DNA of 64,000 bases from Adiantum capillus-veneris (Eukaryota > Streptophyta > Polypodiopsida > Polypodiales > Pteridaceae). Made by a program: the position numbers and the translations under genes. Every line of letters starts with the position of its first letter. Within the stretch, counting starts at the first letter, position 1. The notes under the pieces were generated by a model that saw only the letters and a program-made list of their open reading frames with translations, was not told where the DNA came from and searched no databases. The stretch covers positions 64,633,469-64,697,468 of the forward strand of contig CM043963.1 of assembly GCA_014529385.2 (NCBI GenBank), given 5' to 3'. Shown here piece by piece: positions 1 through 11,324 of this stretch.

Positions 1-520
1 GGGACTGCTCTTGTTCTCAAAGCATGTCTCTCTTCAAGACGTGCTTGTGCAACATTGGATAGTGATGATGCTGTGATCTCGACATATGTGTCACCTCTTC
101 TTCATGCCCAATCCAGAGGGCAAGACAGATAGGAGGCCTCAACTTCTGTAGATGTGGTGGATGAGGAGAATAGACCTCTCGTTGGGAGCCCATTTGAACA
201 TTTGTGAGAATTCCATTTCTTTTGGTCATGGACATGTTTTTTTTTTAGTGCCTCTCCTTACTTAGATTTTCTTTTTCAAGCTAGTATGTTCATGGAAATA
301 TTAACAATAGTTAACTGGCTATTTATGTGGTTTGAAATGATTTTGCAAAATCTTTTTTTGCACTATTCAAAGTCCATTTATTTGCTTTGATATGTTCATT
401 TTTGCTTATTGAAGTGCCTTGCCAGTGTACAATATTGAGCTGAGGCTAAAAGGATGGTGCGAGATCCACAATGCAATGTTCAAACCTGCGACAACCCACA
501 TCAAATACATGCCTTCATCA

Positions 521-879
521 ATGATGAGTGTGATTTGTGCTAAAGTATCATATTTTGTACTTGATGAAACCAAATGTTATAATAATTTTGTTGTTCAAAA
601 ATGATATTAGTGCTTACTAAAGTATTGCTAATGACTTGAGAATGGCAACAAATAATTCATTCTCTTGTGATATCATGATGAGTGATTCATGCAAAAGTAT
701 CATGTTTTGTATCTAATTTGGTGTAACAAAATGTTATAACTACTTTGCTATTCATAAATGATGTTAGTGTTCACTAAATTATTGCTAGTGACTTGAGAAT
801 GGCAAAAAATAATTCCTTCTCTTGTGATATCATGATGAGTGATTCATGCAAAAGTATCATGTTTTGTATTTAATTTGAG

Positions 880-880
<1 letters not shown>
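521..880. repeat. Tandem repeat, unit about 155 bp, two to three copies
   Basis: The string ATGATGAGTG followed by AAAGTATCAT and TTTTGTA recurs at about 521, 675 and 832, giving a period of 154-157 bases. The second and third copies share long identical blocks, while the first is more diverged. No convincing coding frame runs through it. Bases 1-520 hold nothing I recognise. Confidence 0.75.

Positions 881-891
<11 letters not shown>

Positions 892-925
<34 letters not shown>
892..925. repeat. (CT)n microsatellite
   Basis: An uninterrupted CT tract directly follows the 155-bp tandem repeat. The apparent minus-strand reading frame over it is only Arg-Glu dipeptide from the repeat. Confidence 0.95.
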
Positions 926-928
<3 letters not shown>

Positions 929-1059
929 CGCGCGCATGTGCGTCTGGATATCGCTCTGTTTTTTTGTTCGCTCGATAAAGTTTGCTTGGTGCTTGGTAAA
1001 ACTCATTGAGAATAGGTGAAAAGTTAAGTCTTTTACATACTGTCTCCATCCTCAAAAAA

Positions 1060-2080
1060 CCTTAGGAGCACATTTCCATGGATTTTGTAAATGGTTTTCC
1101 AGTACTCATATACAAGCATGATATGATTTGGAATGTCATTGATCATTTCTCTAAACAAGCATACTTCATACCCTGTAAGAAAACGGTCGCATTACATCAA
1201 GTTGAACTTCTCTTTATTAATGCTATGTTTCTACATCATGGTTAAAACAAGTGATAATATATTATCAAGATTCCAAATTTGTAGTGATTTTTGGACTACC
1301 GTTTTTAAGAATCTTGGTACTACCCTTGATTTTACTTTTGCATTTCACCTTGAGTATAATGGTCAAATAATAGTAAATAATTGTACCATCATTGATTTAC
1401 TTAAAGCTTATGCTTCTTCTCAAATAGATAAATGAGATGATACCAATATATTTTAAAATTTTCTTATAACAATACCACTCACTCTACTATAGATAAATAT
1501 TCATTTGAGATTGTGTATGGTCATTCTCTTCCTACTCCTACTTTACATCTTTCTAATGTTGTACCTAGTGTTGATGATTTCATTGTACATTTTCATGACC
1601 TTTATGCAAGTGTTCATTCTACTATCAAACATTCACAAGAATTTTACACTAAGCATATTCATCACATTGCAAGGCACATGAGTTTAATAAAGGTGATTAT
1701 GTTATGCTTTGAATTTTAGAAAAAAGGATTAAAAGTGTTGACACCAATGTTTTTGTAAATCTTGCTCCCCATTTTTATCATCCTTTTAAGATTTTTATAG
1801 CCATTAATGATGACTTATTTTATTTAGAGTTACCATCACACTGGTATATTCACAATGTCTTATGCATCAATATTTTACAACCTTTTTGAGGACCCCTACC
1901 TACACACCAGATTTATAAGGATCCACCTTCACTTCTAAACCAAGAAGAACAACTCAGTCCTGCACATAGTATTGATCATAAGAACACCACAACATGCACT
2001 AGCATGGTTTATAACCACTATCTCTTGAGTTTTAATGGACACCCTAGAGAGGAATCCAGATAGATGCCTGCTCTGTAACT
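1060..2080 (+). pseudogene. Decayed Ty3/gypsy chromovirus integrase with C-terminal chromodomain remnant
   Basis: The pieces follow integrase order across three frames. MDFVNGFP begins at 1078 and resembles the first catalytic Asp region (usual form MDFVxGLP). It is followed by VIDHFSKQAYFIPCKKT, then ICSDFWTT (second Asp region, main Asp lost), then a block ending in FEIVYGHSLPTP at about 1500. The next part, near 1760-1880, reads LAPHFYHPFKI and LPSHWYIHNV, which is the integrase C-terminal fold seen in chromoviruses. Near 1990-2070 a stretch ending in FNGHPREES matches the KWKGYPxEEATWE part of a chromodomain. Several stops and frameshifts break it. No LTRs or RT were seen nearby, so it is an isolated fragment. 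Confidence 0.8.
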
Positions 2081-3090
2081 TTTCAAATCTTCTCCACACT
2101 TTCCATCACATACAATCCACTTGATTCTCTATTAAGCAACTCAGGATAATTGATATCCTTGGTGAGAGGGATGCTACAATGTTAGCCACCCTTCTATTTT
2201 ATGTGGTTAGCATTACAATTGGGATAGCTAGGCATGTAGTGGTTAATTACAGTGATCTATATTCTGCACTAATAAGTTAATTGATGTTGTGTAGATTGGA
2301 ACTCTAGAAAATGAGGCAAAGGGAATCAATAGTAGATCCAATAATGTTTCTCAGCCATTTATTTTATCATAAGTGTTGTGATTATTTTTTTGATAAGCCT
2401 AAGTGGCTCAGCTGTACAAACCTAGTGAAAATTTATCCTATGAAGGTCCATGCAATAAGTGATAGGAACCACCCCAGAAGTCAAGTGTAGAGAGGGACTT
2501 CTAATTTTTTGGCACCAACTTAGTTTACTAAAATACTTAAAGAGGGGCCTCTATTTTGTTGGCACCAACTTGGTTTAATAAGAAAATTAAATACCTAACT
2601 CCAAAAGAGGTTTCATGTGATTTTGGGGGTATGAATTTAGGCCATTGATATGCAATATTCTCTATCTCCTTCTATATGCGTTGTTGTGCTCTCTAATTGT
2701 TTTCTACATATTTCTCTCTTACAAGCTTCACATATTGATGATGTGTTTTTGTATTTGTGTGTACGGGTGATAGCATAAAAAGGTGGTAAATTTTTGAGGA
2801 AAAAATGGTGGATCACTTTGATACTTTCACGTTGGGTGAGGGTTTAGATTAACTTGATTAAGTGTACCAAGATTTAGGAGGTTCATTTCAAGAATTTATC
2901 ATTTTTTGAAATGCGAGCATACTGGCACTTGGAAAGTCGAGTGACCATCGAGGAGCCTTCCATGCAAAGAGGCCCGTGAGCTTCGTATGACTTGTTGAAG
3001 CAAATTCAACGCTACTCTTTGTTGTGCGACATTGCCATGATCTCCTTCATTCAGTAAGCAAGCCATTTACTACTAAAGGCTGATCAGAAG
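2081..3090. other. Non-coding stretch with a dispersed repeat at 2640-2765
   Basis: No gene is visible. Bases 2640-2765 (GCCATTGATATGCAATATTC, then CTATCTCCTTCT, a CTCTAATTGTTTTCTACAT-like block and TTGATGATGT) are clearly similar to 36043-36175. In both places a (GT)n(GA)n tract follows within a few hundred bases, which suggests a dispersed repeat that carries or attracts that microsatellite. Confidence 0.55.
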
Positions 3091-3212
<122 letters not shown>

Positions 3213-3226
3213 TACTTGATGGCTGC

Positions 3227-4166
3227 TGCTAGAAGCTGGACACACCCCACGGCAACTAACTACTCGGAAGATTATTATTTTTGTAATTATTCATTCATTG
3301 AGGAAAACTTGGTTTTTCACCTTGTAAATATTGGGACTTACAGAAGTTTCCAGGTTGTATCCCAGTTTTGATAGTTAGATTGAGTAGATGGTTGATTTTG
3401 GAACTTTAGGGTTTGAGAATTGTAAGGTATATATACCACTTTTTGAACTTAATGAGAAAACCTTTTGTCATTTTTAAAAGAAGTTTTTGAAGTCTGTGAG
3501 TGAGTATACTGTGTACGAGAGAGAGAGAGAGTGTGAGCTTCATCTTAACGCTAAGTGTGCTCCGGTGGTCAGAATCGAGTGCGGAGAAGTACAGCGTGTT
3601 GCCCCCGACGAGAGCTACGCGCCGATACCTACATTGCGCGCGTACAGTACGGTTTTGCGAGCTCCTTCTACGAGCTTCATCGGGTGTTTGGGTGAGCATA
3701 CGTTGTCCGATTTTGCATTGCAGCATATCCACACGTTCACATTGAGTAGAACTACACATTAGGCACTTTAGATTTTGGAAACGAAGACCTGCAGATTTCG
3801 ACCAGACATCCTACGTGTTTTTGCACCGGGTGTTTTGGGTTGGGATTTTGGTTCATAGACCTTAGGGAGAGCGAACTATTGGTATTAGTAGGATCTCCTT
3901 CAAGTTCTATGGTGTTTCGAGACTGTTTGATGGGTGTTCGGCTCTAGAAAGTGTTGTAGGAAGTTCCCTCTTATGCACTCTTGAAGACTGTGACTTAGAC
4001 AATTGGTAGAGACCTCTGTAGGAATTAGTTAGGAGTCCGTCGAGTGTAGGTTGACACCTTATGCTTGCTTCCACGCGCCCGCGGGTCGAGCTTCGTCCTT
4101 AGCTGACATTATATGTTAGGTGAGTTCTCGCTGTGCTGACGTCCGTCACGACGTATCCATCCAACA
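3227..4166 (+). repeat. 5' LTR of the 18 kb gypsy element
   Basis: It is a direct repeat of 20449-21407. It begins TGCTAGAAGC (TG intact) and ends CCAACA. A TATATATA block at 3428-3435 is the best promoter candidate. The right LTR is 19 bases longer, mostly because its GA tract (20739-20777) is expanded relative to 3518-3531 here. A half copy of the element's palindrome (GACATCCTACG) lies at 3805-3815. Confidence 0.95.
3428..3435 (+). promoter_or_regulatory. Probable TATA box in the 5' LTR
   Basis: TATATATA is conserved at the matching place in the right LTR (20650-20657). Its position about 200 bases into the LTR fits a U3 promoter. This is inference from position and sequence only. Confidence 0.5.
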
Positions 4167-4167
4167 T

Positions 4168-4185
4168 TGACACCGCTGCCGGGGA
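4168..4185 (+). promoter_or_regulatory. Primer binding site, Asp-tRNA type
   Basis: One base after the LTR end, the sequence TGACACCGCTGCCGGGGA matches the plant retrotransposon site TGGCGCCGTTGCCGGGGA at 15 of 18 positions. That site is complementary to the 3' end of tRNA-Asp and is common in plant gypsy elements. The three differences are all transitions. Confidence 0.75.
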
Positions 4186-6006
4186 CAAAAACCTTAGGTA
4201 GGGGACCGAGACTAATCCTTGAGGATTGGGATTTTTGGCTTGCCAAGAGTCTTGTTTTACATTTAGATAGGGTCAGAGGGTAGAGGACTCTCTAGGTCTT
4301 AGAGGGAGTCTGGGAAGTGTGTGTCTGGCCTAGATCCTTCGACTTAGGTAGATTAGGTAGACCAAGATAGTTTTAGGTAGTAGTCGAGTTCTTGAGTAGG
4401 AGTTGGAGTGGTAGAAGCGGTGAGAGGAGAGCTTGAGAGTCCGGAGAGGCCAAAAAGCATCCAAAACACCATTATCATCATTTCACATGATAAGTAGGAG
4501 TAGAGTAAGTAGGACATCATGATTCAGGATCTAGAGCATTTCTTGCATGTACACTTTCTTGTTGGTAAAGTCATCACAAGTTTGTAAAAGATGCAAAAAG
4601 TCGTAAAAGTGTGTTTGAATGCCTAATTGAAGTCCAAAAGTTACTGTGGGTGTTTCTAATAGATCTACAGAGCATCAGGAGCATTCGAGTCAGAAAAAAA
4701 ATTAATTTTAAGCCAGGAGACATCCTACGCGTAGGATGTCTACAGGCTAATCTGGTGGGAATTTTGGGATTTTGAGTTGACCAGTGTGTTCAGAAGGTGG
4801 GGTTTACCCTAATTTCAACTGGAAAGTGGAAATTTGACCATATCTTGACAGGATAAGGCTAGATAGACTGAAATTGCTAGACATCCTACCTAAATTGTGC
4901 CAAAACATTATTTTGAGACCAAAACCATAAGATGGCTGCATGAACATGTCTTGCATGATATATTGATTGACTAAAAGGGGTTTCACCTCATTTGGGTGAG
5001 AAAATTGAGTTCAAAGCGGACTTTAGCAGTTTTGACTGAAAAAGGCAAGAACAGCTGCAATTTGGGACTTTTGAAATCCAAACCAAAATCTAAGCATACC
5101 ACTCGGTTGCTGACATCAAGGGGAAACTGTGGGACAAGTCTGGGGTAAGTCTGGGGTCAAACAGGCTAACAAGACATCCTACGCGTAGGATGTCTTCTGA
5201 GTGATTTGGGACTCCAAACAAAAATTTGAGTATACCAAAGTGATCAGCAACTCAAGGGGAGCCTGGGCTTTGAGTTTGAAGCCATTCTGATGAAAAAGAC
5301 ATCCTACGCGTAGGATGTTTAAAGCAAGAAATTGAAGCCGGACTTTGACAGTGAGCATAGCAAGGTGTTGTATAGCCTAAGGCAAGCTTCCTAGTCAATT
5401 TTGGTCCAAATTGGAGTTGATTAGACTGATCAATATCAGCAACAAGCTGTCGGAACAGATTTTTGACTCATGGACCAGCTAATAGGTGTCCAAATTGAAA
5501 AGTACAAACAGTTGTGGGCTCAGCATATCAAGGGGAAACCATAGTGCAAAAATCCAAGCAAAACAAAGCAGGAGACATCCTACGCGTAGGATATCTATTG
5601 GGCCATACTGCAAAGAAAATTTGAATGGGCATAGACAGTGAGATTCCATTTGGCTTAAGGGTTCCAGAACTTCTTTCAGAAGTGAATTTGGACCTTGTTT
5701 GCCCATTTGATGAAGCAAAGACTGAATTCAGACTTTTTTGTGTAAATTGACCAACATCCGAGGGAAGTACAATTTCAGATTAGTAGACCTAATCCAGAAC
5801 ATCAGCAGTGTATAAAATACAGTGGTGGTTGAGATTCACTCTCCAGTTATACCAATCATTACTAAGATAACCTCTAGCAGATAAATGCTTTCACTCGATT
5901 GCTGAAATTAAAACGCTTGTGTACAGGTATATTCAGCAACAAAGCAAGAAGTTGTGCAGAAACTGATCCTTTTCCAGGTGAGTGGTTGGATTTGTGATAA
6001 ATTGCA
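4186..6006 (+). other. Long 5' leader of the gypsy element
   Basis: About 1.8 kb lies between the primer site and the first long ORF, with only short chance frames. It contains four copies of the 22-bp palindrome and one half site. Copies are embedded in a loosely repeated context (phrases such as AAGGGGAAACCAT and AAGGGGAGCCTGG near some of them), suggesting the leader grew by internal duplication. Confidence 0.7.
4719..5595. repeat. Cluster of four 22-bp perfect or near-perfect palindromes
   Basis: Each copy is the half site GACATCCTACG joined directly to its reverse complement, so the centre is ACGCGT. Copies: 4719-4740 (perfect), 5173-5194 (perfect, and the flanking AA/TT extend it to 26 bp, 5171-5196), 5298-5319 (last C is T), 5574-5595 (one internal change). 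A lone half site lies at 4880-4889. Two further palindromes lie in the 3' non-coding part of the same element at 17416-17437 and 17701-17722. Spacings are irregular (about 454, 125 and 276 bases), unlike a simple tandem array. Confidence 0.95.
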
Positions 6007-6969
6007 TTGATAAGTTTGATGAATTTAAGATCAGTAAGATACATTTTTAGAGACCAGAAGGTGGCAGGTGACCAAGGTAGCTTAGTGTCCACCGAAGAGA
6101 GTGTAACTCAGGCAAGGCTAGATCCGCTAGCACCGATTATTGAGGAAGGTAGTGATATTGACACTTCGTCAGACAAATCTTTCTTCATGATGGGTAGTCA
6201 ACAGCCAAGAGGGTTCACCTATGATGGACCTATGCCAGGGGGAAGCACCTCTCAAAATCCTTTAAATTATTCCAAGCTCACTGTGATCTTCTTAGAGGGA
6301 ACAAACTCGAGGGGAGCCCTAGTCTATTCTGACTATCGAGGATGCAAGTGCATTTGTATCGAAGAGAGGACAGCTCAGAGATTGGAGATAATCCGAGTAT
6401 ATGATGATGGAGATAGATTCCGAGACAAAAAGGGAAACCACTATCTCATAGTTAGTAACCTTGAAGATTACAACAGATATGGAGATAACGTGGCGAAAGG
6501 GAAAATGGTTTCAGAAGCTCAGGAACCGCCACCAAACATTGATCGGCCCGGAGCTATATTTATGTATGATAAGAAAACAACCAGGGTTCCAACTTATAAT
6601 GAGAACGTGGAAATCTACAACCATGAGAGTGAGGGTATAGTCTCTTACTTTCGCAGCAAAGAACCATACGTAAACGAATTAAGCAAAGACAAGGTTCTTT
6701 ACTTATTCTCTTATGAAACTGCTACGGGGAAGGGTATAGTTTTTGTTGATAGATATGGGCGAGAATACCAACGTATTCTCCAAGAGGAGGTAGAAAGGGC
6801 AACAGGTCCAGGAGCATCATCATATGCCCCTGAGGAAGTACCAAGAGCCACCTACACCCCAAGCAAGTCAACAAATCCTTTTTCAGATGAATATGACGCT
6901 ACCTCACATTCCACCCGACCACAAGCATTTAACAACCAAGACCAACCAGCAAACCAGCCATCATTGTAG
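6007..6969 (+). CDS. Extra ORF upstream of gag, function unknown (320 aa)
   Basis: An open frame precedes gag and ends 24 bases before the next ORF. I do not recognise the protein. The first about 60 residues are Ser/Glu/Asp-rich. Residues about 90-165 form a mixed beta-type segment (VIFLEGTN, RGALVYSDYRG, NHYLIVSNLEDYN). Residues about 215-265 have a similar rhythm (KVLYLFSYETATGKGIVFVD), so the protein may hold two related folds. The C-terminus (265-320) is Pro/Ser/Thr/Asn-rich and looks disordered. There is no transmembrane segment, zinc motif or protease signature. Tat/Ogre-type gypsy elements can carry an extra ORF in this place, so position alone suggests an accessory retroelement protein. 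That is inference. Confidence 0.6.
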   Translation: MISLMNLRSVRYIFRDQKVAGDQGSLVSTEESVTQARLDPLAPIIEEGSDIDTSSDKSFFMMGSQQPRGFTYDGPMPGGSTSQNPLNYSKLTVIFLEGTNSRGALVYSDYRGCKCICIEERTAQRLEIIRVYDDGDRFRDKKGNHYLIVSNLEDYNRYGDNVAKGKMVSEAQEPPPNIDRPGAIFMYDKKTTRVPTYNENVEIYNHESEGIVSYFRSKEPYVNELSKDKVLYLFSYETATGKGIVFVDRYGREYQRILQEEVERATGPGASSYAPEEVPRATYTPSKSTNPFSDEYDATSHSTRPQAFNNQDQPANQPSL

Positions 6970-6993
6970 GCATGGCTTCGACAGAGTGCAACA

Positions 6994-9708
6994 ATGGAAC
7001 AAGACCAAAATCGAGATGGTTATCAAGCCACACGAGGGTTAAGGGATTTGCAAGAACCACCACTTCATTCAAAGTATCATGGAGAGAGTAAGCCAAAGAC
7101 TAAAGGGTCAACAGAGCCTGGAGGACCACCCATAGAACGAGTTCGAAGAGATGAATCACCTCCAGTGAGAACCGTTAGAAATTATGGCTTAGGAGCACCA
7201 CTGGGAGAGGAACCAGCCTATTATAGAAGAACTAAGGACGTATATCGATTAGGACGTGGAGATCCAATGATGATTTTTGTAGACCATCGGAGAATTAGAC
7301 CTTCTCAAGTGCAAAATTGGGTAAACAAGAAATACACAGGAAGCAGAGACCCAAGAGATCATGTAGCAGCCTTTGTGCGTGTAATTAGAGCCAAAGAGGT
7401 GTTATACTTTCCTCCCCAATTTGCAGGGTTTGGACTAACCCTAGAGGATGATGCTGCCACTTGGTTTGACTCTGTAGAGCGTAGAGACTTTGAGTCGATG
7501 GAGGAAGTGTTTGACGAGTTTATTGAGGAATTCTCGCAAAGGGGAATAGCTCATAATACCGTCTCATAGATCCATAAATTCAAACAGAAAGATGGAGAAT
7601 CCGTACGAAAGGCAGTCCTAAGACTAAAAAGATATGTTAAGTTATGTCCTGTTGAAGAACTGCCAACTCAATCCAAACTTATGCTGATATTCATCCAACG
7701 ACTAAGGAATGCGGATCTCCAGGAAGACTTACATATGAAGAGAAGCACGACATTGAATGAGTTGACCAAGGAGGCTCTTTACCTGGTTGACAATTGTGCG
7801 ATCTACAAAGAGGAGGAGTTCAAGGACCTTGATGACGATTCGTCTTCACAACAAAGTGGAAGCAAGTCTTCTAAGACAACACCAAGAGGAGAAGTAGCTA
7901 TAAACTAGGAGCAGCTCGTAGATGAAGTGCTAAAAAAGATCAACTTGTACGCCAAACCCCAGGCTAAACAGCCCAAGTGGTGTGCTATTGAACAAAAATG
8001 GACAAACCATGGGACCGAGGAATGTTATTATCACAAGGGATATGTGAGAGAGAGACCTTATGCTCCCCAAGCTCCGGTAGCTTCTCCTCAAGTTCCACCG
8101 ATGCCTAGATATCAAGCAGGTAACCTACCAGGACCTATAGGTGTAGAAAGACCACAACCGGTGTTGGGGCAACAACCACCCCTACCAGGATTACGACCAG
8201 TTGGTATAAGATACACACCAACTATAACTGAATCAGAGGATAAGGCTTTGGTGCCTATGCATGAATATTATGAAGATCCCAATGGATATGCAGCAAACCC
8301 TGTCTACTATCCACCGAAAGAACCCTCGACACCTGAACCATGGAGCATGATAGGAAATATAGGACCACCAACTGCTGCACAGGCAGCAGGAGAAGGAAGA
8401 TATAGCTTAGATGAACGAACACTGATGTTCATAGCCAATGGGGGCATGGGAGGACAGAGACATACATACCAACAAAGAGGAGCTCAGGGAGCACCTCAAC
8501 AACCCAAGGGACCCTGCTACAAGTGTGGTGGAGACCATTGGCTGAGAGACTGTCCTCATGATGAAATCATTAGAGTCAATGCATATTGCCCAAAATGTGG
8601 AATTACTCATTTGATTCCCGCTTGCCCTAAAAACCCGAGCAAAGGAGCAAAAACCACCTTGAACATGTTAGAAACAGTACCTTCCAGTGGAGGATTGGAA
8701 AATGAAACAATCATACCCGCCCAGGCGGTAACACGAGCCCAAGCTCAAATAAGGACGAATGAACCCATAGTTGAAGAACCAAAAACCGACGCCCAAAGTT
8801 CAGAAACGAAAAATCAGAGAAGCACTTGGACATCTAGAAAGGCGCGTAGGGAATTCATGAAGGAACGAGAGCAAATAGCTCTATCCGAAGAGTTAAAACA
8901 TACAAAGGAGAGATTAGAGCGGTTAGAGGATCTAGCTAGCTTAAGCTCACACACCACAACAACCATAGCACCCAAGGAAATAGCAGAGCCCAAAAGTGCA
9001 GGATCAGGCAGATCTATACTGGCGGACAAGGTAAATGAGCAGTTGGATGCACTTCTAAAAGCTTATGAAGCTAAACTTAAAAAGAACCAAACCCAGAAGC
9101 AAAGGTGGATGACTTATCCATATGCAAAAATAGAAAAACAGAGGTTGGATATGTGTAAAAAGATGATCGAAACAGCTCAATCATTGATGGAAGACCCGTT
9201 GGGTAAACCTGCAAATTGGCATGAGGCACCAGCTCCAACCTCTATCCAACCAACTTTAGAGAAACATGTAGAAATGAAGGAAAGACTCACTAACGCCTAT
9301 GAGTCCAGAGGAGAGTCTATCATAGTGCCAAATACCATAGATGGGACAAGTGACGGGTTCCAGCCTAAAATATTGGCAGAAATGGATAAATATTGTAACA
9401 GTCTAGACGATCTGTGGAAGCAAATTCGTGAGGCCAACAAGGCTAATAGGGTGAGTAACCACATGAATAGCACGAGAAAAGAAAAGAACGTGATCTTACC
9501 TCCTATTGAAGAATTTGAGGCAAGGTCGCAAATGAACTTTGAGATACATTCAGAAGGGGGAGACCAAGGATCAATTAGTTCGGGGCACAACCAATCAGAC
9601 TCGTTGAGAACTTTACCCTCTTACCTAGGAGAGTATGAAGCTAAGTTGGAAGTGAGAGCGATCCCATCTCAACGACTTTCTTCTAACAAAGTGATGGATT
9701 CGCAATGA
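6994..9708 (+). pseudogene. gag: gag (capsid and nucleocapsid), broken by stops
   Basis: The frame opens at 6994. Residues about 110-190 (TGSRDPRDHVAAFVRVI through LEDDAATWFDSV and FDEFIEEFSQRG) match the Ty3/gypsy gag capsid domain. A TAG at 7567 interrupts it. The homologous reading resumes with HKFKQKDGESVRKAV, ends again at 7908, and continues from 7927 in a 593-residue frame. The last part has a Pro-rich spacer and two zinc knuckles. The first is CYKCGGDHWLRDC near 8515 (CX2CX3HX4C). The second is CPKCGITHLIPAC near 8590 (same spacing). After them comes a Glu/Lys-rich helical region (about 8800-9500). Gag packages the element RNA. The stops are likely decay. Confidence 0.85.
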
Positions 9709-9817
9709 TTGATTGAGTTATGTCCACCCCGGTGGCATGCACAATCACATTGGCACAACTCCTAAGGTTATGACCAAACATGTGGACCATAGTAGGTAAT
9801 GCCTAGAAAAACTTGGA

Positions 9818-10825
9818 GTGAAAGGCCCCACCTTGAGGCTACAGGAAGGGATCAAAGAGTTGGACAGGACTCAACTAAACACTAGGCCAGTACCATTGAA
9901 CAAGGTTGGAGAGTACTGCGAGGGAGAAGATGGAAACACCACGCTACCAGTAGAATTCCAAGGAGTAGTTTCAAAAGCTATTCTTGACAGTGGAGCGGGA
10001 GTTGCTATCGCCACCAAGGAAATCTGGAAAAAATGGGAAAAACCAGCTTTGAGGGCTACCAGAATGAAACTGCAATTGGCAGATGGGTTCATGGAGAAGC
10101 CTCTAGGACTCTTAGAAAAAGTGATTGTCGCTTCGTGCGGAATTGAGTATGAGCATACATTTTCAATAGTCGATTTTGACAAAAAGAACAATTACGAGAT
10201 CATCTTGGGAAGAACATTCATGAGACAATTAAAAATGGTTCAGGATTGGGGTTATGACCACATATACCTCAGACATGGTCAGACTACAACCAAAATACAC
10301 CTAAGAGACCACAGTTACAAAGATGTTAACCAGACACCAGTGGAAGAGTTTGATTCAGCTACATTGGCAGGGTCCAAACTCCCAGCATGGTTAGGGCAAC
10401 AAAAAGAGATATGGATGTGTGGATTTTCACATTGTGGGAGCTTAAAAAGAGAGGAATGCATCTTAGAAAGAGCTATTGAAGACAAGGATTATATTCCGGA
10501 ACCTTTTCCCAAAGATGCCTTAGAACTTCTGAAATGGGAACACATACTAGCAACATTGGATGTCTGTACCATTACAGACAGTCCAACAACAAAATTTTGC
10601 GATAAGGATGGCTATGATGTGTTACCCTATTACATGGTAAGCGTTATACCAGGAGAAGAGGAGACGATAGAACCACCACAACAAGAAGAGTTTTACAACT
10701 CCTCTGAACATTTGGAAGTAAATGATGATGCAGATAATGAGTGTTTAGACATCTCAAGTGAGCGTGGAGACGAAACCGAGAATATCAAGTTTTATGATTT
10801 TTCTAATCAACACCCTAGACGCTAG
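9818..10825 (+). CDS. Retroviral-type aspartic protease region of the gypsy element
   Basis: The 335-residue frame contains VVSKAILDSGAGVAIATKEIW (about residues 45-65), the catalytic Asp-Ser-Gly of retropepsins, and YEIILGRTFMRQL (about 125-137), the conserved ILGR-type second motif. It would process the polyprotein. It lies 109 bases after gag in a different frame. The C-terminal third is acidic and has no recognised domain. A related protease is present in the decayed element at 41250-41640, where ILDSGARVTIVT and MILGRPFM align with it. Bases 10826-11320 are AG-rich and frame-broken. Confidence 0.85.
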   Translation: MKGPTLRLQEGIKELDRTQLNTRPVPLNKVGEYCEGEDGNTTLPVEFQGVVSKAILDSGAGVAIATKEIWKKWEKPALRATRMKLQLADGFMEKPLGLLEKVIVASCGIEYEHTFSIVDFDKKNNYEIILGRTFMRQLKMVQDWGYDHIYLRHGQTTTKIHLRDHSYKDVNQTPVEEFDSATLAGSKLPAWLGQQKEIWMCGFSHCGSLKREECILERAIEDKDYIPEPFPKDALELLKWEHILATLDVCTITDSPTTKFCDKDGYDVLPYYMVSVIPGEEETIEPPQQEEFYNSSEHLEVNDDADNECLDISSERGDETENIKFYDFSNQHPRR

Positions 10826-11324
10826 GATTTCTATAGGAGGAAACGAGCATGAAACAAAGTAAGAGAGAACTTGATGCCCAAGATAAAAGGTAAAGCTCAC
10901 TATTTGATGCTTGTAAAAGCAAAGGATTGTGTAAAAGATCACATATCAGGAAGATTCTCAAAAGATTGAAAAGAAAGAACGCGAGAGGAAATAAAACAGG
11001 TACAAAAAGATAAAACCGAATTAACAAAATCACAAAAATCTCAAATATCAAAAAAAGAAACAACAAAAGACCAAGAGTGGACCAAATTGGAGCGTAAACA
11101 GAAATACCAAGAACTGAAACTGTCTTTACGTTAGATATGGACTACTGAAGAAGATAGTGATGGTAAAGGGGAGTCAGAAAAGGGGAACATGAATGTACCA
11201 TCACACTATCGTAAATTTACTATCCAGGATAGAAAAATCATCATGACACCACCATTCACGGAAAGAACCAACCAAGAATCTTACGATGGGCCTGAAAATG
11301 CAAAAAGATAGACCTTGCAGAACC

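Noticed and set aside
3406-3762. Short open frames on both strands within the gypsy LTRs (also 20628-21007)
   Set aside because: They lie in both LTRs, contain the GA tract, and show no domain or conserved frame.
9297-10191. Minus-strand open frames opposite gag and protease
   Set aside because: They are shadows of the sense coding frames without motifs of their own.
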